A stretch of 64,000 nucleotides of DNA from Thermoflexus hugenholtzii JAD2 (lineage in GTDB: Bacteria; Chloroflexota; Anaerolineae; J036; Brachytrichaceae). Every line of letters starts with the position of its first letter. The stretch's first letter is position 1. A program made the position numbers and the translations under genes. Shown here piece after piece: positions 1-8,904 of the stretch. Below the pieces are notes generated by a model. It was not told the origin of the DNA and did no database searches. It saw only the letters and a program-made list of their open reading frames with translations. The stretch covers positions 27,151 to 91,150 of the forward strand of contig CAMDWA010000002.1 in assembly GCA_945877855.1 (NCBI GenBank). Reading direction: 5' to 3'.

Positions 1-410
1 ACATGGCCACGTTGGTGCTGCCGCCGACCGGTTCGGTTGAATTGGCCAAGACAGCCTTGTCAAACATCCCTGTTGGTGGCAAAACGCCGCTTACGGCAGG
101 GTTAGCGCTGGCCCATCGCGTCATCACCCGCGAAAAGTTGGCACACCCAGAGATTTTGCCTTTGCTCATCATCCTCACCGACGGCGCGGGCAATGTCAGC
201 ATGAGCCATTTGCCGCCCATGCTCGAAGCCCACCGCATGGCTGACATGATTGCTGAAGAAAAAATTCGCTCAGTGGTAATTAACATGGAACACGCGGCAT
301 TTGATCAAGGCCTCGCCAAGAAATTGGCTGACCATCTTGAATGTGCGTGTCTGTCGATCTCAGACCTGCGGGCTGAATCGCTCTACCGAGTGGTTAAAAC
401 AGCGTTATAA
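1..410 (+). CDS. Mg/Co-chelatase D-type subunit, C-terminal VWA fragment (partial)
   Basis: The window opens inside this gene, so only the last ~135 residues are seen. They resemble the C-terminal von Willebrand A domain of ChlD/BchD-type chelatase subunits: a conserved Thr in the GGKTPL segment, an LLIILTDGAGN strand-turn that would complete the metal-ion-dependent adhesion site, and a tail ending in a typical SLYRVVKT helix. In this family the D subunit pairs with an AAA+ I subunit and drives metal insertion by a large H/CobN subunit. A cobN lies about 15 kb downstream, so a role as a cobaltochelatase partner is plausible but inferred. Magnesium-chelatase use cannot be excluded because the AAA+ and proline-rich regions lie outside the window. 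A perfect 35-bp hairpin follows the stop. Confidence 0.75.
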   Translation, partial: MATLVLPPTGSVELAKTALSNIPVGGKTPLTAGLALAHRVITREKLAHPEILPLLIILTDGAGNVSMSHLPPMLEAHRMADMIAEEKIRSVVINMEHAAFDQGLAKKLADHLECACLSISDLRAESLYRVVKTAL

Positions 411-418
411 CGTCAATG

Positions 419-491
419 ATCAACCACGAAGGGCGAAGGGTGCGAAGAAATTAGGTTAATTTCTTCGCACCCTTCGCCCTTCGTGGTTGAT
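419..491. repeat. Perfect fold-back repeat, 35-bp arms, between convergent genes
   Basis: Arms 419-453 and 457-491 are exact reverse complements around a 3-nt loop. It lies between two convergent genes and could act as a bidirectional terminator, but the arm is far longer than a usual terminator stem and there is no T tract. The arm sequence is unlike the other fold-back elements in the window. Confidence 0.85.
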
Positions 492-500
492 GTTAAAAAA

Positions 501-1391
501 CTAGCTTGGGCGGGTTGCCAAGGCATGGCGAATGAGCGCCAAAGTCTGCTCACGCTCAACCCCAACGATGGGCAACCGTGGCGGGCGCACGCGCTCACTG
601 CCCATATTGACTTCTTGTTGGGTCAGCTTAATCAACTGCACAAATTTGCCAACGGTGTCGAGACGCAACAACGGCAAAAACCAACGGTAAAGCGGCCAAG
701 CTTTGGCATATTCGCCATTAACCGCCATCTCAAACATATCGACTGATTCCTTCGGGAAAGCATTAACAAGCCCAGCTACCCAACCGGTTACGCCCATGCT
801 GGTGCCCTCAACAATCGCATCATCTACCCCCATCAGCAGCGCCATACGGTCGCCCAATAATTCACGAATGGCGGCACAACGGCGCACATCGGTGCTCGAT
901 TCTTTGATGGCGTTGAAATTTGGCTGTTCATTCGCCAATTCAAGCACATTTTGTGGCGTAAAGTCGGTGCCATAGGCAGGTGGGTTGTTATATAACATGC
1001 ACGATAGTGGGGTGGCTTGCATGACAGCGGCGACATGCGCCTTCATTTCGCGCCAATCGCCTTTATAGACGTAAGGCGGCAGCACCATCAAACCCTGACA
1101 ACCGGCTTCATAGGCTGCCTTGGCTTGGGCAACCGCTTCGGCGGTGCTGAGGGCGGCAATGGAAGCCACTACGGGCACTTGCAAATGGGTGGATAAATTA
1201 TGCCAAATGGCTGTTTTTTCGGCGGCAGTCAGGGTTGCACCTTCACCAAGTGAGCCGGGGGCAACAATGGCGGTGCAGCCAGCGTCTACCATCCATTGGG
1301 CATGCTGGGTCATAAACACATGGTCAATATTCAAATCAGCGTCAAACGGGGTGGTAATTGCGGGCATAACGCCCTTCCAAATAATGCTCAT
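501..1391 (-). CDS. Dihydrodipicolinate synthase / N-acetylneuraminate lyase family protein
   Basis: A 296-residue class I aldolase-type TIM barrel of the DapA/NanA family. The catalytic pair is visible: Tyr134 in YNNPP and the Schiff-base Lys163 in IKESS. The substrate-carboxylate loop reads GSLGE at residues 46-50 instead of the GTTGE usual in true DapA, so the substrate is probably another pyruvate-linked 2-keto acid and lysine biosynthesis should not be assumed. I start at the ATG at 1391 because homology begins there (MSIIWKGVMPAI); the reading frame runs 54 codons further upstream through a fold-back repeat with no family resemblance. The gene is divergent from the DUF993 gene, another DapA-related barrel, and the two may share a catabolic pathway. 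Confidence 0.85.
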   Translation of the reverse strand: MSIIWKGVMPAITTPFDADLNIDHVFMTQHAQWMVDAGCTAIVAPGSLGEGATLTAAEKTAIWHNLSTHLQVPVVASIAALSTAEAVAQAKAAYEAGCQGLMVLPPYVYKGDWREMKAHVAAVMQATPLSCMLYNNPPAYGTDFTPQNVLELANEQPNFNAIKESSTDVRRCAAIRELLGDRMALLMGVDDAIVEGTSMGVTGWVAGLVNAFPKESVDMFEMAVNGEYAKAWPLYRWFLPLLRLDTVGKFVQLIKLTQQEVNMGSERVRPPRLPIVGVEREQTLALIRHALATRPS

Positions 1392-1490
1392 GGCGCAATA
1401 TTGTATGCTATTTGCCACTACATCAAGCGTTTTAGCGAGAAGAGAGTTAAAATTCAAGCTATAGCAAGAAAAAGTAAAAGTTGAGGAAAT

Positions 1491-1545
1491 GCCGATTTTG
1501 CCATCCCTTCTCAGGCGAAACGTGAGAAGGGATGGCAAAATCGGC
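1491..1545. repeat. Fold-back element (GCCGATTTT-type), 23-bp arms
   Basis: Arms 1491-1513 and 1523-1545 are perfect complements with a 9-nt loop. It sits between two divergent genes, where a terminator makes no sense. The outer arm (GCCGATTTTG) matches the start of the fold-back elements near 7.7, 54.6 and 58.8 kb, so this is a member of a dispersed family. Confidence 0.85.
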
Positions 1546-1597
1546 GAGACCACATTTTTATGTCTTTATTTAGAATCACAAAAATAAAACCTGCCTA

Positions 1598-2755
1598 ATG
1601 TCTAACGCAATTTTCCTTCCCCGACCCGATGGCTCAATTCAAAATTATGTACTTGGCGAACCCAAAAACTATGGCGTGCCCAGCAGCAAATTTAACAGCC
1701 GAATTGCATTTGCGGCGGCCCATGTGGTCGCCGACCCAAATGCTGACCATGCCGACAAAACCCGCCCCGCCCAAGTTGATTGGGATAAGACGATGGCTTA
1801 TCGCCGACATTTATGGTCATATGGCTTTACCGTCGCCGAGGCGATGGACACCTCGCAACGTGGCATGGGGCTAGATTGGGCCAGCAGCCAAGAATTGATT
1901 CGCCGCAGCATTGCCGAAGCCAAGACTGTCAATGGCACGGTGTTTAGCGGCGCAGGCACAGATCACATTAGCCCCAGCCCAGACCGCACTTTGAACGAGG
2001 TGATTGAGGCTTATGAGCACCAAATTAGCATGATTGAAGGCATGGGCGGGCGCATGATTTTGATGGCGAGCCGTGCCTTGGCGGCCTGTGCAAAATCGCC
2101 CGACGATTATGCCACCGTTTACAGCCGTGTGTTGTCGCAGGTGCGTGAGCCGGTCATCATTCATTGGTTGGGCGATATGTTTGACCCGCAATTAGCCGGT
2201 TATTGGGGATCGCGTGATTTGGATGTGGCGATGTCGAGTTGTTTGGCGGTATTAAAGGCCAATGCCAGCAAAATTGATGGCATCAAAATTTCGTTGTTAA
2301 ATGCGCAGCGTGAAGTCGATATGCGCCGCAAATTGCCGGCTGGAATAAAAATGTATACCGGCGATGATTTTAATTACCCCGCTTTAATTAAGGGCGATAA
2401 ACTGGGTTATAGCCACGCTTTGCTTGGCATTTTTGATGCCATTGCGCCTGCGGCTGCGGCTGCCTTTCATGCGCTTGATGCGGGTGATATGGCGCGTTAT
2501 GACGCGATTTTTGAGCCAACCATTGCTTTGTCGCGGCATATTTTCCAAGCGCCCACCTATTATTACAAAACCGGCATCACTTTTTTGGCTTATTTAAATG
2601 GACATCAAGATCATTTTAAGATGGTAGGCCAACAAGAAACTGCCCGCTCGCGTGAGCATTTGGTGCAGCTTTTTATTTTAGCTGATCAAGCCGGTTTGCT
2701 GCGTGACCCTGAATTAGCTGTGGCGCGAATGCGTGAAGCAGGAATTGGGGCTTAA
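1598..2755 (+). CDS. DUF993 family protein (DapA-related TIM barrel)
   Basis: A 385-residue protein that I recognise as the DUF993 family, annotated elsewhere as dihydrodipicolinate synthase-like. The N-terminal stretch with RRHLWSYGFTVAEAMDTSQRG and the GTDHISPS segment are characteristic. The specific reaction is not established. The ATG at 1598 is the first in frame after the divergent promoter region, and the next homologous block starts within 20 residues. The divergent neighbour is another aldolase-family protein, so the two genes may act on related keto-acid or sugar-acid substrates. The stop codon lies inside the left arm of an inverted repeat, so that repeat forms the 3' end of this gene. 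Confidence 0.8.
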   Translation: MSNAIFLPRPDGSIQNYVLGEPKNYGVPSSKFNSRIAFAAAHVVADPNADHADKTRPAQVDWDKTMAYRRHLWSYGFTVAEAMDTSQRGMGLDWASSQELIRRSIAEAKTVNGTVFSGAGTDHISPSPDRTLNEVIEAYEHQISMIEGMGGRMILMASRALAACAKSPDDYATVYSRVLSQVREPVIIHWLGDMFDPQLAGYWGSRDLDVAMSSCLAVLKANASKIDGIKISLLNAQREVDMRRKLPAGIKMYTGDDFNYPALIKGDKLGYSHALLGIFDAIAPAAAAAFHALDAGDMARYDAIFEPTIALSRHIFQAPTYYYKTGITFLAYLNGHQDHFKMVGQQETARSREHLVQLFILADQAGLLRDPELAVARMREAGIGA

Positions 2756-2836
2756 AGTGACTCGTGGCTCATGAGTCACTTTAAGCCCCAATCTCCAATC
2801 CCTAATCCTTAATCCCCAATCCCAATCCCCCCAAAT
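2744..2836. repeat. Inverted repeat plus CCNNAAT heptamer array
   Basis: Arms 2744-2762 and 2774-2792 are 19-bp complements. The right arm runs into about six 7-bp units of the form CYYYAAT that end just before the downstream ATG at 2837. The left arm overlaps the last codons of the DUF993 gene. Confidence 0.8.
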
Positions 2837-3664
2837 ATGACAACCCTAAAAACTGCCGAAGACCTTGTGGCATTGCCTTATGTGCCACCCACCCATCGCA
2901 TTGCCTATGGCCCTGATTCAGAGCAATTTGGCGATCTATATTTGCCAGACTCGTCAACTCAGGACGATGCCTTGCTGACTGTGGTGATCGCCATTCATGG
3001 CGGATGTTGGCGAGCACGGTATACGCTCGACCATCTTAGCCCATTTTGTGCGGCATTGGCCGCCAAAGGTATAGCGGTGTGGAGTATTGAGTATCGGCGG
3101 GTGGGTAATGGCGGTGGCTGGCCTAACACATTTTTAGATGTGGGTCACGCTGCCGACAAATTGCGCGAGATTGCGCCAACCTATAAGTTAGACCTTAACC
3201 GTGTGGTGGCGGCGGGGCATTCGGCGGGCGGGCATTTGGTATTGTGGCTGGCGGGTCGGGCTTGTTTGCCCGCATCTAGCCCAGCTTATATCGCCGATGC
3301 GCTCAAATTACGTGGCGTGGCTGCACTGGCGGCTGTCGTCGATCTCGCAGATTCGATTGTGTGTGATATTTGTGGTGGCAATGCTACAAACCTGATGTTT
3401 GGTAATCCTGTTGATCAAGCCAGTGCCTATGCCCAAGCATCGCCCATTCACCTGCTGCCGACCGGTGTGCCCAGCATCAATGTGGCTGGGCAATATGATG
3501 ACACCGTGCCACCAACCCATACCCGCCCCTATGTTGAGCAGGCGCAGAAACTAGGCGACCGCGCCGAATGGATGCAGGTAAATGATGTTGGGCATTATGA
3601 ATTGGTGATGCCAAACTCAAGCGCATTTGCGTCGGTATGGGCGGCAATATCGTCATTACTCTAA
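2837..3664 (+). CDS. Alpha/beta hydrolase (BD-FAE / esterase-lipase type)
   Basis: A 275-residue serine hydrolase without a signal peptide, so presumably cytoplasmic. The oxyanion-hole motif HGGCW starts at His54. The nucleophile elbow GHSAGG places Ser129, the acid is probably Asp221 or Asp222 in GQYDDTVPP, and His253 sits in VGHYEL. The HGG plus GHSAGG combination places it in the hormone-sensitive-lipase/BD-FAE/arylformamidase group; the substrate is not identifiable. The gene is followed after 29 bp by an S9 peptidase in the same direction, and the two are probably co-transcribed. The ATG follows immediately after the CCNNAAT heptamer array, which leaves no good Shine-Dalgarno sequence. 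Confidence 0.85.
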   Translation: MTTLKTAEDLVALPYVPPTHRIAYGPDSEQFGDLYLPDSSTQDDALLTVVIAIHGGCWRARYTLDHLSPFCAALAAKGIAVWSIEYRRVGNGGGWPNTFLDVGHAADKLREIAPTYKLDLNRVVAAGHSAGGHLVLWLAGRACLPASSPAYIADALKLRGVAALAAVVDLADSIVCDICGGNATNLMFGNPVDQASAYAQASPIHLLPTGVPSINVAGQYDDTVPPTHTRPYVEQAQKLGDRAEWMQVNDVGHYELVMPNSSAFASVWAAISSLL

Positions 3665-3693
3665 GTCACGTGGTATCCTCAAACCTTGAACCC

Positions 3694-5727
3694 ATGAAAA
3701 TCACCCCAGAAAGTTTATGCGAGCTGATTACGCTCAATGACCCACGCATCTCACCCGACGGCAATTATGTGGCTTTTGTGCGCAATAGTGTTGATCGCGC
3801 CAACAACCGTTATCACAATCGGATTTGGTTAAAAGATTTAAAAAGCGACGAGCCAGCACGCCCCCTCACCAGTGGCACAAAAGACAGCTCGCCGCGTTGG
3901 TCTGAAGATGGCGCGATGTTGGGCTTCATTTCAGGCCGCGATGACAAGCCCCAAGTATTCGTGTTGCCCATTCGCGCCCTCGGCGGTGAGGCTCGCGCCA
4001 TTACCAGCCATGTCAATGGCGTGCAGTCGTTTGAATGGTCGCCGGATGGCAAACGAATTGCCTTTGTGAGCGCCGTGCGCCCCGACGAGCGGGCTGCCGA
4101 AGATGCACCAGCCGCCCCAAGCCCGGCCAAAACAGCATGGGATGCCAAGCGCGACAAAGAACAGCGTCAGCACGATGATGAATTGCGCTTTGACCCGCGT
4201 GTGCTTAATAAAATGCCTTATCGCAGCGGCACTACTTATTTTGAAGAACGTACCCGCCATGTTTATGTGCAAGACGTGCCTGCCAGTTTTGCCGAACCTA
4301 GCCCAAGCAAGGCGCTACGGCTGACCGACGGTGATTTAAATTTTGCTCAGCCAACTTGGTCGCGTGATGGTCAAACCCTGTTTAGCAATGCCCTGCGTGA
4401 CCCAGCCCAAGGCGAGTTGTTTTTGTTTGCCGATGTTGTTAAATTGAATGCCAGCCAACGCGCCGAGCCGGTGCGGATGCAGTTTAAGGGCTTTACTTCA
4501 TCTAGTCCCTTGCCTTCGCCCGATGGCAAATGGTTGGCGATGCAACACGCCAGCGAAGATGAATTTGCCTATCGCAACCCCGAAATCGTCGTTGCGCCAA
4601 TTGGCACAAATGGCGACTTGAGCGCAACCCAAGACCTAACCAAACCAACCGATCGCGGGAACGGCGGCATGGTATGGAGCGCCGATAGCCAATTTGTATA
4701 CTTTAGTTTGCACGATCACGGGCATACTAATTTGCATCGGGCCAAAATTGGCACACAGGTCATTGAGCCGCTCACTAACGGCAACGATGAACTGGTGTCG
4801 TTTGATGTGGCTGACGATGGCCGAATTGTGGCGGTGTTAAATGCGGCAGACGACATCGGTAAATTGGTGCTGCGCGAAACCGATGGCAGCCTGCGCACCA
4901 TTTACCAGCCGAATGCCAAATTTATGGCCGAGCACAGTGTTTGTGGCATCGAAGAATTAAATTATATGAATGGGGATGTGGCGGTGCAGGGCTGGATCAT
5001 TAAACCGCCTAATTTTGACCCCAGCCAGAAATACCCGCTTATTGTGCAAATGCATGGCGGCCCACATGTGATGTGGGGACCAAGCGTGGCTGGCACGTGG
5101 CACGAATTTCAGGCAATGGCAAACGCGGGTTATGTGGTGTTTTATTGCAACCCACGCGGCTCAGATGGTTATGGCGATGACTTTTGGCTGGCGTGTCGCG
5201 GCAATTGGGGGCCGGGGCCAATGAGTGATGTGATCACTGGGCTAGATTTGGTGGTTTCACAAGGTTACATCGACCCCAAACGTTTGTGTGTGACCGGCGG
5301 CAGCTATGCTGGTTATTTAACCACGTGGATGATTGCCCATGACCAACGCTTTGCGGCGGCGTGCTCACAACGCGGTGTTTATAACTTGTTGTCGATGCGT
5401 AACACCACCGATATCCCTTGGTTTTGTGACCGCGAAGCGGGTGGCATTAGCCCTTGGCAAAACCCCGACCGGCTATGGCAAACCTCGCCAATTGCACACG
5501 TTGCCAATATGCACACCCCTTTGCTGATTGAACACAGCGAACAAGATTATCGCGTGCCCATTGAGCAAGCTGAACAGTTGTTTCAAGCCTTAAAACTGTT
5601 GCGCCGCACGGTTGAATTGGTGCGTTGGCCGCGTGAGGGGCATGAGATCTCACGTGCTGGTGAGCCAAACCATCGTATCGATCGCATTCGGCGTATCATT
5701 GCGTGGTTTGATCAGTATGCCTCATAA
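3694..5727 (+). CDS. S9 family peptidase (acylaminoacyl-peptidase / prolyl-oligopeptidase type)
   Basis: A 677-residue protein with an N-terminal beta-propeller (residues ~1-400, repeated PDG/SPDGK blades such as DPRISPDGNYVAF) and a C-terminal alpha/beta hydrolase domain (~420-677). The catalytic triad is Ser537 in GGSYAG, Asp618 in EQDYRVP and His650 in REGHE. Family members cleave short or N-acylated peptides in the cytoplasm. I chose the ATG at 3694 because MKITPESLCEL is the usual family N-terminus; an upstream in-frame start at 3637 would overlap the previous hydrolase gene and adds 19 residues without similarity. A long GCTCATG heptamer array follows the stop. Confidence 0.9.
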   Translation: MKITPESLCELITLNDPRISPDGNYVAFVRNSVDRANNRYHNRIWLKDLKSDEPARPLTSGTKDSSPRWSEDGAMLGFISGRDDKPQVFVLPIRALGGEARAITSHVNGVQSFEWSPDGKRIAFVSAVRPDERAAEDAPAAPSPAKTAWDAKRDKEQRQHDDELRFDPRVLNKMPYRSGTTYFEERTRHVYVQDVPASFAEPSPSKALRLTDGDLNFAQPTWSRDGQTLFSNALRDPAQGELFLFADVVKLNASQRAEPVRMQFKGFTSSSPLPSPDGKWLAMQHASEDEFAYRNPEIVVAPIGTNGDLSATQDLTKPTDRGNGGMVWSADSQFVYFSLHDHGHTNLHRAKIGTQVIEPLTNGNDELVSFDVADDGRIVAVLNAADDIGKLVLRETDGSLRTIYQPNAKFMAEHSVCGIEELNYMNGDVAVQGWIIKPPNFDPSQKYPLIVQMHGGPHVMWGPSVAGTWHEFQAMANAGYVVFYCNPRGSDGYGDDFWLACRGNWGPGPMSDVITGLDLVVSQGYIDPKRLCVTGGSYAGYLTTWMIAHDQRFAAACSQRGVYNLLSMRNTTDIPWFCDREAGGISPWQNPDRLWQTSPIAHVANMHTPLLIEHSEQDYRVPIEQAEQLFQALKLLRRTVELVRWPREGHEISRAGEPNHRIDRIRRIIAWFDQYAS

Positions 5728-5961
5728 GCTTTGAGCTTTGAGCCATGAGCCATGATCTTTGCGCAAAGAATCCAGATTTTCATGACTCAAAGCTCACGAG
5801 TCACGAGTCATGATTCACAACTCATGGCTCAAAGCTCATGGCTCATGGCTCATAGCTCAAAGCTCATGGCTCATAGCTCAAAGCTCATGGCTCATAGCTC
5901 AAAGCTCATGGCTCAAAGCTCATGGCTCATGGCTCAAAGCTCATGGCTCATGGCTTTATAA
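5728..5961. repeat. GCTCATG / GCTCAAA / GCTCATA heptamer array
   Basis: About 230 bp made almost entirely of 7-bp units, mainly GCTCATG alternating with GCTCAAA and GCTCATA. The first ~60 bp (5728-5790) contains reverse-complement units such as GAGCCATGAGCC, so the array can fold back on itself. It lies between co-directional genes and ends 10 bp before the GtrA start. An open reading frame over it (5752-5961) is only a repeat translation. Confidence 0.95.
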
Positions 5962-5970
5962 TTCAACACG

Positions 5971-6501
5971 ATGAAAAATACCAAGCTGTATAACGCCGCA
6001 CAAGGGCAGCGAAATGAAGTTAAACAATTCATCAAGTTCGCCATTGTCGGTGGTAGCGGGTTAATCATCGATTATTTGGTGTTAAATGTGCTGCGGCACA
6101 TAGTGCAAACCAGTTCACAAATTGCTGTCACAGGCGGTTTTGTGGTGGCAGCTCTCAGCAATTTTTATTGGAACCGCAATTGGGTTTACCCACAATCGCG
6201 CAAAATAAAAAAACGCAAACAATTGCCCACTTTTTTAGCGGTTAATTTTGTTGGCTTGCTTATCAACTTGCTGGTAGTGTATTTTGTCGAAACACCAATG
6301 ACCAGTTTGATGTCTGGCCTTGTTAATGCCATCGGGCTAAATCGTGGCGGCACATTTTTGGGGTTAAACACAACCAAAGCCATTGCGGCTATTATTGTGA
6401 TGGCTTGGAACTTTATTGTGAATCGTTTGGTGACTTTTCGTGGTGCAACCGGTGCCCCCCCGCCCGCACCTCCCGAAGAAACGATTGAAAGTGTTTTGTA
6501 A
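5971..6501 (+). CDS. GtrA family membrane protein
   Basis: A 176-residue integral membrane protein of the GtrA/DPMS family with four predicted hydrophobic segments (about residues 22-45, 52-70, 88-110 and 130-150) and the typical opening KQFIKFAIVGGSGLIIDYLVL. The NFYWNRNWVY segment between helices 2 and 3 is also family-typical. GtrA-like proteins are thought to help flip or present polyprenyl-phosphate-linked sugars for cell-surface glycosylation. The 3' end overlaps the following glycosyltransferase gene, which supports a joint role in surface polysaccharide or glycolipid assembly. The tail after the last helix is proline-rich. Confidence 0.88.
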   Translation: MKNTKLYNAAQGQRNEVKQFIKFAIVGGSGLIIDYLVLNVLRHIVQTSSQIAVTGGFVVAALSNFYWNRNWVYPQSRKIKKRKQLPTFLAVNFVGLLINLLVVYFVETPMTSLMSGLVNAIGLNRGGTFLGLNTTKAIAAIIVMAWNFIVNRLVTFRGATGAPPPAPPEETIESVL

Positions 6502-7702
6502 CGAGCGTTTGATCTTGGCAAACATCACGATTGATATTACGTCTGCGGTGCATCAAAGCGCCGGTATTGGGCGCTTAACCCGCGAAACGGTACGAGCACT
6601 GTTAAAACATCAGCCCAATCATCATTTGCACCTGTTTTGTATGGGGCCGTCAGAAAATTTAGAATTTAGAATTGAAAATGCAAAATTAGAATCGCCCAAT
6701 TTTGCATTTTCAATTCTAAATTCTAAATTTACAGATCGTTGGTTACATCGGTTATGGTTTAAGGCCAATGTGCCTGTGCCGGTGGAATTGTTGGGTGCAA
6801 AGCGGTGCGATTTATATCACGCTACCGATTTTGTGCTGCCGCCAACTTTGCCGCAAACCAAAACAGTGCTAACCGTGCATGATTTAACCTTTGAGCGCGA
6901 CCCCGATTCAGCCGTGCCCTCACTGCTGAAATTTTTGCGGCGGGTCGTGCCACAATCGGCCAAACGGGCCGATCACATCATCGCCGATTCATTTGCCACT
7001 GCCCGCGATCTAACCGAGCTTTATGCCATCGCCCCCGAAAAAATCACTACCATTCATAGCGGGGTTGATGGACGATTTTGCGCACAAGATGATTTGCAAA
7101 TGCCAAACGCAAATGCCAAATTACGCGAAAAATATAACATCGGAGATGCCCCCTTTATCTTAACCGTCGGCACCATGCAACGCCGCAAAAACCACCTTGG
7201 CCTTGTGCGAGCATTTGCCAAATTTTGCGCCCAGCCACATTTCTCTCAATCATCACTCGCGCCAAATTTAGTTATTGCGGGGGGCAAAGGCTGGCTCTAT
7301 GATGAAGTGTTAGATGAAGTCAAAAAACTGGGGTTAAGCGAGCGGGTTAAATTTATTGGTTTTGTCGATGATGCTGACCTGCCCGATTTATACCGCGCCG
7401 CTGCGGTGTTTGCCTTTCCATCATTTTACGAGGGGTTTGGGTTGCCGCTACTCGAGGCAATGGCCTGTGGCGTACCAGTCGTGTCCTCTAATGCATCATC
7501 ATTGCCCGAAGTAATGGGTGAGGTGGGCTTACAAATTGCCCCAACTGATACCGAAGGCTGGGCTGCCGCTTTGGCACATGCGCTTTACAATGAAGCTTGG
7601 CGCACCGATTCTATTCGGCGCGGGCTTACCCGTGCCCAACAATTTACATGGGCAAAATCGGCCAAGCAAGTGTTGAAGGTTTACGAACAAGTGCTGGGGT
7701 AA
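6491..7702 (+). CDS. Family 4 glycosyltransferase
   Basis: A GT-B fold glycosyltransferase of the GT4 type, ~403 residues. The C-terminal nucleotide-sugar domain has the classical elements: LTVGTMQRRKNH, then the EX7E-like region FPSFYEGFGLPLLEAMACGVPVVSSN. The N-terminal part carries TSAVHQSAGIGR, typical of mannosyl/glucosyltransferases. I take the GTG at 6491, overlapping gtrA by 11 bp; TTG at 6509 is an alternative, and the upstream ATG at 6440 would overlap gtrA by 62 bp. Residues ~56-80 are encoded by a perfect inverted repeat of heptamer type, giving a low-complexity insert rich in N, F, E and L. It probably acts on the cytoplasmic face in a surface-glycan pathway with GtrA. Confidence 0.85.
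   Translation: MFCNERLILANITIDITSAVHQSAGIGRLTRETVRALLKHQPNHHLHLFCMGPSENLEFRIENAKLESPNFAFSILNSKFTDRWLHRLWFKANVPVPVELLGAKRCDLYHATDFVLPPTLPQTKTVLTVHDLTFERDPDSAVPSLLKFLRRVVPQSAKRADHIIADSFATARDLTELYAIAPEKITTIHSGVDGRFCAQDDLQMPNANAKLREKYNIGDAPFILTVGTMQRRKNHLGLVRAFAKFCAQPHFSQSSLAPNLVIAGGKGWLYDEVLDEVKKLGLSERVKFIGFVDDADLPDLYRAAAVFAFPSFYEGFGLPLLEAMACGVPVVSSNASSLPEVMGEVGLQIAPTDTEGWAAALAHALYNEAWRTDSIRRGLTRAQQFTWAKSAKQVLKVYEQVLG
6655..6730. repeat. In-frame fold-back heptamer repeat inside the glycosyltransferase gene
   Basis: Arms 6655-6687 and 6698-6730 are perfect 33-bp complements separated by 10 nt. The left arm reads as 7-bp units (GAATTTA, GAATTGA, AAATGCA). The whole repeat is translated in frame without a stop. 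Confidence 0.9.
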
Positions 7703-7718
7703 TTTAAAAAGGCGTAAT

Positions 7719-7789
7719 GCCAAAATCACGATACCCATGTTGTAAAGGGAGTTTTGCTCCCTTTACAACATGGGCATCGTGATTTTGGC
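7719..7789. repeat. Fold-back element, 32-bp arms, between convergent genes
   Basis: Arms 7719-7750 and 7758-7789 pair with one mismatch around a 7-nt loop. The outer arm GCCAAAATCACGAT matches the family start seen near 54.6 and 46.8 kb. Flanks GGCGTAAT and GGCGAAAT also recur. It lies between the glycosyltransferase and oppF ends and may double as a terminator. Confidence 0.85.
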
Positions 7790-7793
7790 GAAA

Positions 7794-8831
7794 TTAGGCT
7801 TGGCCTTTTTGAATTTGCTCTTCGGCCACCCAACAAGCGGCAAATTGGCCGGGCTTGAGTTCTTTAAGCTGCGGCTCTTGATGTTTACACTTTTCTACCG
7901 CAAATGGGCAGCGGGTATGGAAGCGACACCCGGCTGGGGGGTTGACTGGTGAAGGCACGTCGCCTTGCAAGATCATACGATCGCGCTTGAGCGTGGGGTC
8001 GGGCATGGGGATAGCCGACAGCAACGCTTTGGTATAAGGGTGCAGCGGATCGGCGAAAATGCGGTCACGTGGGGCCAATTCCACCAATTTGCCGACATAC
8101 ATCACACCAACGCGGTCGCTAATATGCTCAACTACGGCGAGGTTGTGGGCGATAAACAAATAGGTTAACCCGAAATCCTTCTGTAGGTCTTTGAGCAAGT
8201 TAAGCACTTGGGCCTGAATCGACACGTCGAGCGCCGAGACTGGCTCGTCACACACGATGAACTTGGGGCGCAAGGCCAAAGCGCGGGCAATACCAATACG
8301 TTGACGTTGACCACCTGAAAACTCGTGGGGGTAACGCTTGGCGTGATAATCTTCCAAACCAACGCGCTTGAGCATCTCCATCACCGCATCGTTGCGTTTG
8401 CGGGTGTCGCGCATACCATGCACCAGCAAGCCTTCGCCTACGCTTTCGCCAATTGGCATTCGTGGGTCGAGTGATGAATATGGGTCTTGGAAGATAATTT
8501 GCATGTCTTTGCGCAAGGCTTTCATTTCGGTGCCATTAAGCGAAAAGACATCTTTATTATCAAAGGTTACCTTGCCGCTGGTATTGGGGATAAGGCGCAA
8601 AATAGTGCGGCCCACTGTGGTTTTGCCACAGCCCGATTCGCCCACTAAACCCAAGGTTTCACCTTTTTTAACTGAGAAGGTAACGCCATCGACCGCTTTT
8701 ACCTGCGCCACGGTGCGCTGTAACAAACCGCCGCGAATGGGGTAGTGCTTTACTAAATTATCGACGCGCAATAGATCTTCGGCTGTGGTTCCATCCAATG
8801 CGCTTGGTTTATTTCCGTTAGTGTTGCTCAT
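7794..8831 (-). CDS. oppF: Peptide ABC transporter ATP-binding protein (OppF/DppF type)
   Basis: A 345-residue ABC ATPase. Walker A is GESGCGKTT, the signature is [14 protein letters not shown], Walker B is [14 protein letters not shown], and the H-loop is in [10 protein letters not shown]. The C-terminal oligopeptide/dipeptide transporter extension with RFHTRCPFA and spaced cysteines, which in this family can bind an Fe-S cluster, is intact. It pairs with the OppD-type ATPase just upstream on the same strand (about 73 bp apart). The membrane and solute-binding components are not adjacent; a matching set lies at 24.8-29 kb, so the transporter may be split between two loci or these ATPases may serve several permeases. 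Confidence 0.92.
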   Translation of the reverse strand: MSNTNGNKPSALDGTTAEDLLRVDNLVKHYPIRGGLLQRTVAQVKAVDGVTFSVKKGETLGLVGESGCGKTTVGRTILRLIPNTSGKVTFDNKDVFSLNGTEMKALRKDMQIIFQDPYSSLDPRMPIGESVGEGLLVHGMRDTRKRNDAVMEMLKRVGLEDYHAKRYPHEFSGGQRQRIGIARALALRPKFIVCDEPVSALDVSIQAQVLNLLKDLQKDFGLTYLFIAHNLAVVEHISDRVGVMYVGKLVELAPRDRIFADPLHPYTKALLSAIPMPDPTLKRDRMILQGDVPSPVNPPAGCRFHTRCPFAVEKCKHQEPQLKELKPGQFAACWVAEEQIQKGQA

Positions 8832-8856
8832 TTTCTTAGTGCTTAGTGCTAAGTGC
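8829..8856. repeat. Short CTTAGTG heptamer array
   Basis: Three and a half 7-bp units (CTTAGTG, CTTAGTG, CTAAGTG) sit directly upstream of the oppF start on the minus strand, a small example of the heptamer arrays seen throughout the window. Confidence 0.6.
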
Positions 8857-8904
8857 CAAATAAAAATATCGATTTCACATTAACACTTTATGCTTTCTAT
8901 TGGA

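Noticed and set aside
419..491. Ordinary intrinsic terminator
   Set aside because: The 35-bp perfect arms and lack of a T tract make a simple terminator unlikely, although termination may be a side effect.
5752..5961. 69-residue open frame over the heptamer array
   Set aside because: It is a translation of 7-bp repeats (LMAQSSWLMAHSSK-type) with no independent support; repeats of length 7 keep three frames open by chance.
5728..5961. CRISPR array
   Set aside because: Units are 7 bp without unique spacers, and no cas genes occur in the window.
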